A stretch of DNA of 64,000 bases, from NCBI GenBank assembly GCA_016714015.1, contig JADJNZ010000010.1, forward strand, positions 62,001 to 126,000, given 5' to 3'. Shown piece after piece: positions 8,208 to 16,957 of the stretch (the stretch's first letter is position 1; every line of letters starts with the position of its first letter). The position numbers were made by a program, and so were the translations under genes. Source of the stretch: Gemmatimonadota bacterium (lineage in GTDB: Bacteria > Gemmatimonadota > Gemmatimonadetes > Gemmatimonadales > Gemmatimonadaceae). The notes beneath the pieces are model-generated. The model worked only from the letters and a program-made list of their open reading frames with translations, did no database searches and was not told the origin of the DNA.

Positions 8208-8945
8208 ATGAACATGGATATTGGCCACATCTTTGCGCAGAGCCCCGCGTTCGCGAAGGGCATCTGGTTCACGCTCGCCGTGATGTCGCTCTGGTCGCTG
8301 ACCGTCGCGTTCGGCAAGTGGTGGAACCTGCGCAAGGCCCAGAAGGAGACGCTCAAGTTCGCGCCCGAGTTCTCGCAGTTCCTCGAGGAGGACAACCTCT
8401 CCGAGGCGATCAACCTCGCGCAGTCGTACAAGAAGTCGCACGTCGCCCGCGTCCTCGGTGGCGCGCTCGATGAGGTCAAGCCGCTCATCCTCGATGGCTC
8501 GGTCACCGTCTCCGACATCAACTCGGCCGAGCGCGCCGTCGAGCGCAACATGCTCGTCGAGATCGTCTCGCTGAAGCGCGGCCTCGCGGTCCTCGCGACG
8601 GTCGGATCGACCTCGCCGTTCGTCGGCCTCCTCGGCACCGTGTTCGGCATCATCAACGCCTTCGCCGCCATGGGCACGTCGGGCTCGACCGGCATCGCCG
8701 CGATCACGATCGGCATCGCCGAGGCGCTCATCGCGACCGGCTTCGGCCTCCTCGTCGCCATCCCGGCGGTGTGGTTCTACAACTACTTCCAGACCAAGAT
8801 CGACAACCTCACTTCGGAGATGACCTACGTCTCGAAGGAGATGATCGACTACCTGATCAAGGGCGTCTCGGGCGAGTTCGGCCGTTCGCGCTTCACCCGT
8901 GAGTTCTCGACGAAGGCCGGCGGCAACGCCCCGATCTCGCAGTAA
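8208..8945 (+). CDS. exbB: MotA/TolQ/ExbB proton-channel protein
   Basis: Inner-membrane proton-channel subunit of 245 aa that forms the ring around ExbD. TM1 is near residues 17-38. Two further segments (about 122-145 and 165-188) flank the conserved ExbB/TolQ signature containing TSPFVGLLGTVFGIINAF. The small-residue-rich stretch GTSGSTGIAAITIGIAEALIAT is typical of the family. AGGAG lies before the ATG. It lies between tonB and two exbD genes. TolQ is an alternative name, but no tolA, tolB or pal is visible nearby. Confidence 0.92.
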   Translation: MNMDIGHIFAQSPAFAKGIWFTLAVMSLWSLTVAFGKWWNLRKAQKETLKFAPEFSQFLEEDNLSEAINLAQSYKKSHVARVLGGALDEVKPLILDGSVTVSDINSAERAVERNMLVEIVSLKRGLAVLATVGSTSPFVGLLGTVFGIINAFAAMGTSGSTGIAAITIGIAEALIATGFGLLVAIPAVWFYNYFQTKIDNLTSEMTYVSKEMIDYLIKGVSGEFGRSRFTREFSTKAGGNAPISQ

Positions 8946-8975
8946 TCTCCTCGACGATCCCAGGAGGGATTCGCG

Positions 8976-9443
8976 ATGGGTATGTCAGTCAACGCCGGGG
9001 GCGGCGTCAAGGCAGAGCCGAACGTCGTCCCCATGATCGACGTGATGCTGGTGCTCCTCATCATCTTCATGGTGGTGACGCCGGCGGTCGCGACGGGCTT
9101 CACCGCCGAGCCGCCCTCGGGCATCAACCTGAAGGCGCACCCCGAGGCCGACGAGGATCAGATCCTCGGCATCGACAAGTTCGGGCAGTACTTCCTGAAC
9201 AAGCAGCCGATCGCCAACGAGACGCTGGGTGATGCCCTGAAGAACATCTACACCGTCCGGACGGTCGACCAGATCCTCTACCTCAAGGCCGACAAGGGCC
9301 TCGAGTACGGGAAGATCCTCGACGCGATGGACATCGCCTCGAAGAATGGCGTCCGCGTGGTCGCCGCGATCACGGACCAGACGCCAGGGACCGAATCCTC
9401 GGTGGCGGGTGACGAGATCAAGCAACCCACCAAGACGCCGTAA
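8976..9443 (+). CDS. exbD: ExbD/TolR biopolymer transport protein (first copy)
   Basis: Motor stator subunit of 155 aa with one N-terminal membrane segment. VPMIDVMLVLLIIFMVV carries the conserved membrane Asp needed for proton flow, and a periplasmic domain follows. A strong ribosome site (AGGAGG) precedes the ATG. A second ExbD with the same VPMID motif starts 11 bases downstream. The two differ in their periplasmic parts, so they may form a heterodimer or serve different receptors. Confidence 0.92.
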   Translation: MGMSVNAGGGVKAEPNVVPMIDVMLVLLIIFMVVTPAVATGFTAEPPSGINLKAHPEADEDQILGIDKFGQYFLNKQPIANETLGDALKNIYTVRTVDQILYLKADKGLEYGKILDAMDIASKNGVRVVAAITDQTPGTESSVAGDEIKQPTKTP

Positions 9444-9454
9444 GGGAGCCGACC

Positions 9455-9871
9455 ATGGGAATGAGCGTAGGAAATGACCACGGTGGGCTGAACAACGAGC
9501 CGAACGTCGTGCCGATGATCGACATCATGCTCGTGCTGCTGATCATCTTCATGATCATGCAGCCCATGATGCGCAAGGCGATCGACCTCCAGCTGCCCGA
9601 TCCGCAGCCGGCGGTGGTCACGGCGAACAACGCCTCCGACCAGATCGTGCTCGAGGTCCTGCCCGACGGCTGGTTCGCGGTCAACCGTGACTCGGTCAAG
9701 AAGGAAGGCCTCGGTGCGCGGCTCAAGGAGGTCTATGACCCGCGGCCGGAGAAGATCATGTTCATCAAGGGGCATCCGTCCGTGCAGTACCAGGACGTGA
9801 TCTTCGCGATGGACGTCGCCCGTGGTTCGGGCGTCAAGGTCATCGGCGTCACGCCGAAGGACACGCAGTAA
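9455..9871 (+). CDS. exbD: ExbD/TolR biopolymer transport protein (second copy)
   Basis: Paralogue of the preceding gene, 138 aa, with the membrane segment VPMIDIMLVLLIIFMIM carrying the conserved Asp and a shorter periplasmic domain. GGGAG lies 8 bases before the ATG. It is the last gene of the tonB-exbBD operon, and a 13-bp hairpin follows 22 bases after the stop. Tandem exbD pairs are common in FCB-group and proteobacterial TonB systems. Confidence 0.92.
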   Translation: MGMSVGNDHGGLNNEPNVVPMIDIMLVLLIIFMIMQPMMRKAIDLQLPDPQPAVVTANNASDQIVLEVLPDGWFAVNRDSVKKEGLGARLKEVYDPRPEKIMFIKGHPSVQYQDVIFAMDVARGSGVKVIGVTPKDTQ

Positions 9872-9892
9872 GCGCCTCGGTCCCCGGGGCAG

Positions 9893-9930
9893 ATACGGCG
9901 GACGAACCTTTCCAGGCTCGTCCGCCGTAT
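9893..9930 (+). terminator. Hairpin after the tonB-exbB-exbD operon
   Basis: Perfect 13-bp stem (ATACGGCGGACGA with TCGTCCGCCGTAT) around a 12-base loop, followed by TACTTC. The AT-rich 3' side (TATTAC at 9928-9933) could also act as a -10 for the downstream TonB-like gene. Confidence 0.75.
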
Positions 9931-9986
9931 TACTTCAGGAGCCTGACTCGGGAACGCGCCGACCCGTTCGCCCCTTTCATTCCCAG

Positions 9987-10826
9987 ATGAGCACCACCGA
10001 CCTCACGCCCGCTGGCTTCCCCAAGCGCCCGATCCGGCCCCTCCACGGGATCCCGGACCGTGACCCGCGCGGGCGTGCGGGGCTCGTCTTGTCGACGCTC
10101 TTCCATCTGCTGATCGTGGTGCTGCTGGTCCTCCCTCCGATCATCGCCACGTCGGTCGTGTTCGACGAGACCACGGGCGGCGGCGGTCCCGGTCCGGCCG
10201 GCGGTGGCGGTGGGGGGCGTGGCGGGACCGGCGGCGAGGAGATCAAGCCGGAGAAGCTTCGATATCTCCAGGTGGCGCCCATTCCGAAGGTCTCCCCGTC
10301 CGCGATCCCGCCCGTCGTCCCACCGCCGCCGAAGCCGCCGGAGCCGACCAAGCAGCCGGACCCGACGCCAACGCCGCCCACACCGACCCCGCAGCCGGCG
10401 GAGACGCCCTCCAGTGGCCCGACCACCCCGACCCCAGGCGCGGGCGGTGGTACGGGCCACGATGGCAGTGGTGGCAACGGGCCGGGGAGTGGTGGTGGCG
10501 TCGGGTCCGGCGTCGGAACGGGGCGCGGGTCCGGGGTGGGGCCTGGCACCGGTGGTGGGCCGGGTGAGATCTCACCGGCCCGCGTGACCGATCTCGCCAT
10601 CCTGCCGATCCCCGTGCCGAACAAGGTCAAGCCATACGATATGGTCGCCGTGTTCGAGGTGGACGAACGCGGCGTTGGCAGGCTCATCGCCTTCAATCCG
10701 TCGCGCGACAGCGGATACAACAAGAAGATCCGCGAGATGCTCGCGTCGGTCCGGTTCCGTCCCGCCGTGCGGCCGGATGGCACGCCGGTGCGCGACACCG
10801 TATCGATCCAAGCCTCCGCGCGCTGA
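9987..10826 (+). CDS. TonB-like protein with long Pro/Gly-rich linker
   Basis: Protein of 279 aa with a cytoplasmic N-terminus of about 35 residues and one membrane anchor (about 37-58, VLSTLFHLLIVVLLVLPPIIA). A periplasmic Pro/Thr-rich stretch and then a Gly/Ser-rich stretch (about 100-190) lead to a C-terminal domain of about 85 residues. That domain contains VAVFEVDERGVGRLIAFN and VRFRPAVRPDG, which resemble the TonB C-terminal fold. The ATG at 9987 is chosen because the frame upstream to 9822 runs back through exbD and the hairpin. It lacks the YP motif of the first TonB, so TonB function is likely but less certain. No ExbB of its own follows. Confidence 0.75.
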   Translation: MSTTDLTPAGFPKRPIRPLHGIPDRDPRGRAGLVLSTLFHLLIVVLLVLPPIIATSVVFDETTGGGGPGPAGGGGGGRGGTGGEEIKPEKLRYLQVAPIPKVSPSAIPPVVPPPPKPPEPTKQPDPTPTPPTPTPQPAETPSSGPTTPTPGAGGGTGHDGSGGNGPGSGGGVGSGVGTGRGSGVGPGTGGGPGEISPARVTDLAILPIPVPNKVKPYDMVAVFEVDERGVGRLIAFNPSRDSGYNKKIREMLASVRFRPAVRPDGTPVRDTVSIQASAR

Positions 10827-10850
10827 CTGGTCCGGCGAACCGGGGGCGCG

Positions 10851-10856
10851 TAGCTT
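10851..10856 (+). promoter_or_regulatory. -10 box directly before the permease start
   Basis: TAGCTT ends 6 bases before the ATG at 10863, so transcription would begin at or next to the start codon. TGGTCC at 10828-10833 (17-base spacer) is a weak -35. Confidence 0.4.
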
Positions 10857-10862
10857 CCCCGG

Positions 10863-12371
10863 ATGAATTCGCTCTGGGCTCGCAAGCCGATCGCTGACGC
10901 CGTCCCCGAAGGGCACGAAGGCAAGGGGATGCAGCGCACCCTCGGCACCAAGGACCTCATCGCGCTCTCCATCGGCGCGGTCATCGGTGCCGGCATCTTC
11001 TCCACGCTGGGGACCGCCGCGGCCGGTTCGATCGGCCCGAACGGCGAGATCCTGCGCTATGGCGCGGGACCCGCGCTGATCTTCTCCTTCCTGCTGCTCG
11101 GCGCGGTCTGCACCCTCGCCGCGCTCTGCTATGCCGAACTCGCGGCGATGATCCCCCAGGCCGGTTCGGCCTACGCGTACAGCTACGCCTCCTTCGGCGA
11201 ACTCGTCGCCTGGATCATCGGCTGGGACCTCATCCTCGAGTACGCCGTCGGCAACGTCGCCGTCGCGATCTCGTGGAGCGGTTACTTCAACTCGCTCATC
11301 TCGCCGTTCGTGGAGCTGCCCGGCTGGCTCACGCACGGCTACTGGCAGGTCGCGGCGAGCAGCAACCCGGAGATCCACGGCCTCCTCGACACCGCGCCGC
11401 GGCTCGCCGGCATCCCGATCCTCGTGAACGTCCCGGCCTTCGTGATCGTCATGCTGATCACCTGGCTGCTCGTGATCGGCGTGCGCGAGAGCGCCCGCGC
11501 GAATGCGATCATGGTCGGCATCAAGCTGCTCGTGCTGGCGCTGTTCGTGATCGTCGGCTCGCAGCACATCGACACGGCGAACTACACGCCGTTCGCGCCC
11601 AACGGCTTCCGGGGCATCCACCAGGGCGCGGCGATCGTCTTCTTCGCCTACATCGGCTTCGACGCCATCTCCACGGCGGCGGAGGAGGTGAAGGACCCGC
11701 AGCGGACCATGCCCCGCGGGCTCCTCTGGGGCCTCGGCATCTGCACCCTCATCTATGTGATCGTCGGCGCGGTCGCCACCGGCCTCGTACCCTACCAGCA
11801 GCTCGCCTCGTCGGATCCGCTCGCGCACGCCTTCGACGTCGCCGGGTTGCAGCGGTTCGAGTGGATCATCTCGGCCGGGGCCGTCGTCTCGATGTCGGCC
11901 GTGCTGCTCGTGTTCCAGTACGGCCAGCCGCGCATCTTCTACGCCATGGCGCGCGACGGCCTGCTCCCCGAGGGCGCCGCCAAGATCCACAAGAAGTACC
12001 GGACGCCGCACGTGACGACGATCATCACCGGCGTGCTCGTGGCGCTCGCGGCACTCGTCGCCGACGACGTCGCAACGTACGACCTGACGAACATCGGCAC
12101 ACTCTTCGCGTTCGTGCTCGTCTGCGGCGGTGTGCTCATGCTGCGGATCAAGGACCCGAATCGGCCGCGTCCCTTCCGCGTGCCGTTCGTCTGGATCGTC
12201 GCTCCTGCGGGGTTGCTCGCCTGCATCTTCGTGATGGTCGGCCTGCCGATGAACGCCTGGAAGGGCTTCGGCGTCTGGCTCGTGGTCGGCCTGGTGCTGT
12301 ACGCCGTCTATGGCTGGAAGAACTCGCGCCTGCGCCGCGGGCTCCCGCCGCACGACTTCGGCGCGGAGTGA
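10863..12371 (+). CDS. APC-superfamily amino-acid permease
   Basis: Inner-membrane amino-acid transporter of 502 aa with about 12-14 hydrophobic segments. The APC signature GAVIGAGIFSTLGT is in TM1, and the FAYIGFDAISTAAEEVKDPQRTMPRG loop is typical of cationic amino-acid transporters (YfnA/CAT type). The product probably takes up amino acids with protons, but the substrate cannot be fixed from sequence. The ATG sits 6 bases after a -10 box, suggesting a leaderless mRNA, and no ribosome site precedes it. A perfect hairpin follows the stop and separates it from the convergent recycling block. Confidence 0.88.
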   Translation: MNSLWARKPIADAVPEGHEGKGMQRTLGTKDLIALSIGAVIGAGIFSTLGTAAAGSIGPNGEILRYGAGPALIFSFLLLGAVCTLAALCYAELAAMIPQAGSAYAYSYASFGELVAWIIGWDLILEYAVGNVAVAISWSGYFNSLISPFVELPGWLTHGYWQVAASSNPEIHGLLDTAPRLAGIPILVNVPAFVIVMLITWLLVIGVRESARANAIMVGIKLLVLALFVIVGSQHIDTANYTPFAPNGFRGIHQGAAIVFFAYIGFDAISTAAEEVKDPQRTMPRGLLWGLGICTLIYVIVGAVATGLVPYQQLASSDPLAHAFDVAGLQRFEWIISAGAVVSMSAVLLVFQYGQPRIFYAMARDGLLPEGAAKIHKKYRTPHVTTIITGVLVALAALVADDVATYDLTNIGTLFAFVLVCGGVLMLRIKDPNRPRPFRVPFVWIVAPAGLLACIFVMVGLPMNAWKGFGVWLVVGLVLYAVYGWKNSRLRRGLPPHDFGAE

Positions 12372-12375
12372 GGCT

Positions 12376-12401
12376 GCGGCCCTGGTCGAGACCAGGGCCG
12401 C
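12376..12401. terminator. Bidirectional hairpin between permease and sugar kinase genes
   Basis: Perfect 12-base inverted repeat (GCGGCCCTGGTC with GACCAGGGCCGC, two bases between) lying between the convergent stops at 12371 and 12408. Confidence 0.75.
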
Positions 12402-12407
12402 GATGGC

Positions 12408-13331
12408 TCAGGCGTTGACCAGTGCCCGCCGGGCCAGCTTCACCGCACCGCGCGCGGCGACGACCTCCTCGCCGTGCAGGTGCGACCCCGGCACCGCCGT
12501 CTTCAGGCGGTGCTCGACGAGGCGACGGAGGAACGACCCGCGCCTGAGCATCCCGCCTGCGAGCGCCACCGGGACCGCCGCGCGCTCATCGACGAAGAGC
12601 TGACGCGCCAGCGTGCGCACGTGGAGCACGAGCTCCTCGGCCGCGATCGTGCAGATGGAGTTCGCGCGCAGGTCACGCTCGGCGGCGAGCGCGACCACCG
12701 GGACCGCGAGGGCGGCCAGATCCTTCGGCGTTGCGGCCGCGGCCCATGCGATGAGGTCATCGACCTCGTCGAGTTGCAGCGCGGTCAGCACCGCGCCGAC
12801 GAGGCGCGTCTCTGGCTCGCGCCCATCGTGCGACGCGGTGAGGACGCTGAGCGCGCGGCGGCCGATCCAGGCGCCGCTCCCTTCGTCGCCGCAGGTCGGG
12901 CCCCAGCCGCCGGCCCGCAGCAGCGTCCCGGTGGGACCACGGCCGTACGCCACCGATCCCGTACCCGAGATGAGCAGGATGCCGGCCCCTTCGCCGAACG
13001 CGTCCTCCAGGGCGATCTCGCCGTCGGTGGTGACCACCACCTCATCGGCGATGCCTTCGCCCTCGAGCGCGCGGAGCAGGTTCTTCCGCTCCTTCTCTCG
13101 CCCGGCGCCGGCGACGCCCACCACCAGCACGCGGGGCCGCTCCTCGCGCTCGGCGGTGGCCAGCGTGTCACGGACCAGCGCGCCGATGACCTCGGCGGAA
13201 TGCAGCGCTTCACCCGGGCGGATGGCGCTCCCGGCCCCCGTGAGGGTCGCGAGTTCCTTGCCGCGGCCGTCGGCCACGATCACCTGGGTCTTGCTGCCAC
13301 CACCATCCACACCGACGACGAGATGCGACAT
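12408..13331 (-). CDS. BadF/BadG-family sugar kinase, probable N-acetylglucosamine (or MurNAc) kinase
   Basis: ATP-dependent kinase of 307 aa with the actin-like fold of the BadF/BadG/BcrA family. Phosphate 1 motif is GVDGGGSKT (D9), phosphate 2 region ISGTGSVAYG, then GDEGSGAWIG and an adenosine-type motif near VALAGGMLRRG. The family includes GlcNAc kinases and the MurK MurNAc/GlcNAc kinase. The ATG at 13331 is used because the 92 upstream codons run back through the NagB fusion gene. It lies 17 bases downstream of that gene in the same direction. The shared operon makes phosphorylation of recovered amino sugars the best reading. Substrate preference between GlcNAc and MurNAc cannot be read. 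Confidence 0.82.
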   Translation of the reverse strand: MSHLVVGVDGGGSKTQVIVADGRGKELATLTGAGSAIRPGEALHSAEVIGALVRDTLATAEREERPRVLVVGVAGAGREKERKNLLRALEGEGIADEVVVTTDGEIALEDAFGEGAGILLISGTGSVAYGRGPTGTLLRAGGWGPTCGDEGSGAWIGRRALSVLTASHDGREPETRLVGAVLTALQLDEVDDLIAWAAAATPKDLAALAVPVVALAAERDLRANSICTIAAEELVLHVRTLARQLFVDERAAVPVALAGGMLRRGSFLRRLVEHRLKTAVPGSHLHGEEVVAARGAVKLARRALVNA

Positions 13332-13348
13332 GAGCTCACGGGAGGGGG

Positions 13349-15310
13349 TCAATCGACGACGTACGCTTCGATGGCATTGTACTCGGCCAGCCCGAGCCGG
13401 TCCAGCAGGTCGGCGGTGCCCGTGTTCCGCTGCTCCACACGCTGCCAGAACTCGCGCTCGTCCTGGCCGGGGAAGGGGGCGGAGTCCTTCTGCGACTGGT
13501 GCTTGAAGATCGCCTGGATCTTGAGGCGCAGCTCCTCCCGCGAGAGCGGGACGAGCCAGGTCGCCTCGGAGACGGGCCATTCCTGCCAGGCCCCGCGATA
13601 GAGCCATACCTCGGGGGTCCAGGCGCCGCCGGTCCGCTCGATGTACTCGGGCGGCGGCTCCTGCGCCCCATGCGTGCGGACGGGGTGGAGCTGGGCGACC
13701 GCCGCGTCGATCGCGTCCTTGCAGACGCGATGCGTGCCGTGCGGGTCGCTCAGGTCGCCGGCGACGAAGATGTAGTGCGGACGCTTCTCCTCGAGGAGCG
13801 CCTTCACGATCGCCACATCCTCGGGACCCACCGGCTTCTTCTCGATGGTCCCGGTGCGGTAGAAGGGGAGGTCGAGGAATCGGCCGTGCGAGCCGTCGAG
13901 GCCGAGCGTCTCGATGCCGGAGACGGCCTCGGACTCGCGGATGATGCGCTTCAGGTCGGCCACCTCGGGCGGGTCGATCTCGCCCGGCTGCTTCGCGTCC
14001 ATCGCTTCGAGCACCCGGTCGGTGTAGGCCTGGAGCTTCCCCTCGGCGAAGCCGCGCTCCCGCGCCACCCGCATCACGACGTCGAGGTGTCGGCGCACGT
14101 CGTGATCGAACACGGCGATGTTCCCGCTCGTCATGTACGCGACGGTGATCTCGTTGTCGTTCTGGATGAGCTTGCGCAGGATGCCGCCCATCGAGATCAC
14201 GTCGTCGTCGGGGTGCGGCGAGAAGCAGACGATGCGGGCATGGTGCGGCAGCTTCGCGCGCCCGCGGATCCGCTCGCTGAGCGCACGGAAGACCTTGCCG
14301 TTCACGTCGCCGGCCTCACCGTGTCGCGCGACGAGGCCGGAGAGATGATGCTCCTCGTAGTCCGTCTCGGAGAGCTTGAGCACCGCACGGCCGGTCACCC
14401 CGGAGAGCCAGATCGCGGCGCGGATCTCGAGGGCATCCGTCCACTGCACCTCGTCCACCAGCCAGGGCGTCGCGACGCGCGTCAGCTCCGCCGCGGCCGC
14501 GCCGTCGCAATAGAACGTCGCGTCGGGATGCCGCTGCAGGAACGTCGCCGGCACGCCGTGGTCGACCTCCCCTTCCACCGCCCGTCGGACGATCGCCGAC
14601 TTGTGCTCGCCGGTGGCGAGGATCGCGATCTCGCGCGCGGCGAGGATCGTCGCGATGCCCATCGTGAGCGCCTCGCGCGGGACGTTCTTCTCGCTGAAGA
14701 AACCGCTCGCGGCGTCACGCCGCGTGACGCGGTCCAGATGCACGCGGCGCGTGCGGCTCTCGAGCCCCGAGCCCGGCTCGTTGAAGCCGATGTGTCCCGT
14801 CTTGCCGATGCCCAGCAGCTGGAAGTCGATGCCGCCGGCCGCGGCGATCGCCGCCTCGAAGGCCGCGCAGTGCGCGGCGACCGCGTCGCCGGTGAGCGTG
14901 CCGTCGAGGATGTGCACCCGTTCCGGCGCGATATCCACCTGCGAGAAGAGGTGCGTCCACATGAAGCGGTGGTACGAATGCGGGCTCTCCGGGTGCATCG
15001 GCAGGTACTCATCGAGATTGAACGTCTCGACCTGCACGAAGCTGAGCCCCTCTTCGCGGTGCATCCGCACGAGTTCCCGATACACACCGATGGGCGTGGA
15101 GCCCGTGGCGAGGCCGAGTACCGCACGCCGACCCCCGGCGTTGGCGCGGCGGATGGCCGCGGCGATGCGTTCGGCCACGGCGCGGGCGAGCGCCGGCGGC
15201 GTGTCGAAGATGCGGGTGCGGATGCGTTCCCGCGCCTCGGCGATCGGAATGGCGCGAGGCTCGCGGTCCTCATGGGAGCCGCGAGCCTCGGAGTGGTGGT
15301 GCCCGGTCAT
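13349..15310 (-). CDS. nagB: Fusion of glucosamine-6-phosphate deaminase (NagB) and PIG-L/LmbE N-deacetylase
   Basis: Two-domain protein of 653 aa. The N-terminal NagB domain (about residues 25-285) has the substrate loop LGLATGSTP, catalytic Asp D100 in FNLDEY, and GHIGFNEPG with H173 and E178. The residue matching E. coli D141 is Thr (T171). A linker of about 70 residues leads to a PIG-L (LmbE-like) metal-dependent deacetylase domain (about 360-600). It has the zinc motif HPDDD at 366-370 and HGTH at 524-527. NagB converts glucosamine-6-phosphate to fructose-6-phosphate and ammonia. The fused deacetylase could make its substrate from GlcNAc-6-phosphate. The sugar kinase follows in the same direction. 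No separate nagA is present in the window. Confidence 0.88.
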   Translation of the reverse strand: MTGHHHSEARGSHEDREPRAIPIAEARERIRTRIFDTPPALARAVAERIAAAIRRANAGGRRAVLGLATGSTPIGVYRELVRMHREEGLSFVQVETFNLDEYLPMHPESPHSYHRFMWTHLFSQVDIAPERVHILDGTLTGDAVAAHCAAFEAAIAAAGGIDFQLLGIGKTGHIGFNEPGSGLESRTRRVHLDRVTRRDAASGFFSEKNVPREALTMGIATILAAREIAILATGEHKSAIVRRAVEGEVDHGVPATFLQRHPDATFYCDGAAAAELTRVATPWLVDEVQWTDALEIRAAIWLSGVTGRAVLKLSETDYEEHHLSGLVARHGEAGDVNGKVFRALSERIRGRAKLPHHARIVCFSPHPDDDVISMGGILRKLIQNDNEITVAYMTSGNIAVFDHDVRRHLDVVMRVARERGFAEGKLQAYTDRVLEAMDAKQPGEIDPPEVADLKRIIRESEAVSGIETLGLDGSHGRFLDLPFYRTGTIEKKPVGPEDVAIVKALLEEKRPHYIFVAGDLSDPHGTHRVCKDAIDAAVAQLHPVRTHGAQEPPPEYIERTGGAWTPEVWLYRGAWQEWPVSEATWLVPLSREELRLKIQAIFKHQSQKDSAPFPGQDEREFWQRVEQRNTGTADLLDRLGLAEYNAIEAYVVD

Positions 15311-15343
15311 GTCAGTACCGGCGCCATCAGGCGCATCGCAGGG

Positions 15344-15700
15344 TCAGGCCGAGAAGCTGCTGCCGCAGCCGCAGCCGCCGGTCGCGTTCGGGTTCTTGAA
15401 GGTGAAGCCGGAGCCCTGCATCGAAGTCACGTAGTCGATGATGACGCCATTCAGGTACTGCATCGAGAACGGGTCGACGAAGACGTTGAACCCACCCTGC
15501 GGCAGGATCGTGTCGTCCTCGGCGGGCTTGTCCTCGATGAGCAGGCTGTACTTGAAGCCCGAGCAACCGCCGGGCTGCACGCTCACGCGGAGCCCGCCGA
15601 CCTCTGGGGCGACGTTCTCCGCCGTCATGAACTTCTGGACTTCGGTCGTGGCGGCCGACGTGATGGTGACCGCGACCTCGGGCGTATTCATCGTGCTCAT
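15344..15700 (-). CDS. erpA: Iron-sulfur cluster carrier, ErpA/IscA/HesB family
   Basis: A-type Fe-S carrier of 118 aa that delivers clusters to target proteins. The three conserved cysteines are present, one in QPGGCSGFKY and two in GGCGCGSSF at the C-terminus. The start at 15700 has GGAGGG close upstream; an ATG three codons later is possible. A TTGTCG/TATATT promoter lies upstream. The nagB fusion starts 33 bases downstream on the same strand, so co-transcription is possible, but no functional link is evident. ErpA versus IscA cannot be separated by sequence alone. Confidence 0.9.
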   Translation of the reverse strand: MSTMNTPEVAVTITSAATTEVQKFMTAENVAPEVGGLRVSVQPGGCSGFKYSLLIEDKPAEDDTILPQGGFNVFVDPFSMQYLNGVIIDYVTSMQGSGFTFKNPNATGGCGCGSSFSA

Positions 15701-15756
15701 GGGTCCCTCCGAAGTGGGATCTGGGCCGCGGGTGCGGCGTGTCCGTACTAATCCTG

Positions 15757-15784
15757 AATATAGGCTTCGGGGTTCCGCCGACAA
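15757..15784 (-). promoter_or_regulatory. Promoter of the erpA-nagB-kinase run
   Basis: On the minus strand TTGTCG (complement of 15779-15784), a 16-base spacer and TATATT (complement of 15757-15762) precede the erpA start by about 57 bases. Confidence 0.5.
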
Positions 15785-15794
15785 GTCGGTACCG

Positions 15795-16957
15795 TCAGTC
15801 AGTCCGGCCTGACAGTCCGAACCGTATCCGGAGTCGACGGCGCCACGGCAGCTCGAACGCCCGGTGGATCCCCACCGCCAGAAGCACCGCGACGGCCAGA
15901 TAGGCGGCGAAGAGCGGCCACGAAGCATCATACCCTCTCCCCACCAGCCGGTTCGTCGCGGCGAGCAGGTACCCGTGCAGGGGCGCATGGAACAGATAGA
16001 GCGCGTAGCTCGCTTCGCCGAGCAGCACGAGGGTGGCCGAATGCAGGCCAAGCCCCGCATGCTCGCGCAGGCCCCAGCAGGCGCCGACCACGAGCACGAA
16101 CCCGGGCAACGCGACCGGCAGCAGATGGAGCCCATTCGCCGCGACGAAGCCGCGCGCGCTGACGGCGAGAGCGAGCCAGCCGAGTCCGACGGCGAGCAGG
16201 AAGAGCCCCGGTGCCCGCGTGGGGGGGCGCCAATCGCGGAGCACCGCCGCCAGTCCGATCCCGGCCAGGAACTCCGGCCACCGCGCGAGCGGGGAGAGCG
16301 AGTAGACGGGTACCGGCCAGCTGCCACCGAACCGCTCGCCATTCGGGAAGATCAGCGCGGAGGCGAGGAGCGATACCACGAGGAGCATCGCACCGCGGCG
16401 CATCGCAGCGCGCGCGGGCCCGCGCAGGAGCCACGCCCCGAGCCCGGCGATGACGAGCGGGAACGCGAGATAGAACCACGCCTCGACCGAGAGCGACCAG
16501 GCCGGGCAGTTCCACTGGCACGCCGTCTCGGGGCGCCACGCCTGCTGCACCGTGAGCACCGACGAGACGATCGCGGTCACGTGCCCGGCGGCGAGTCCCT
16601 GCACGTGCGCATCCCGGGTGAAGAGCGCGGCCGCGAAGAGCAGCGCCAGGAGATACGTCGGCGCGAGGCGGGCGACCCGCTCGAGCAGGAAGGTGCGCGG
16701 CGTCCCGCGCAGTGCGCCGTTGGGCGCATAGCGCACCGTCAGCAGGAACCCGGAGAGGACGAAGAAGAGGGAGACGCCGAGCCATCCGCTGCCGCCGAGC
16801 GCCGCGGTGAACGAGGTCGCGTCGCCCTGCGGCAGGGCGTGGTGCAGCAGCACCCAGAGCGCGGCGAGGAATCGCAGCGCGGTGAGCGGACGGGCGTGCG
16901 CGAGCGCGGCGCCGACGGCGGACGCCCCGTCGCGCCCGTCCGCGCGGACGGGCGCGC

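Noticed and set aside
10330..10560. Repetitive-looking Pro and Gly codon tracts
   Set aside because: These encode the linker of the second TonB-like protein. The DNA is not a regular tandem repeat.
16931..16956. Palindrome as an attachment or recombination site
   Set aside because: There is no integrase gene or second copy; its position next to a stop codon fits a hairpin better.
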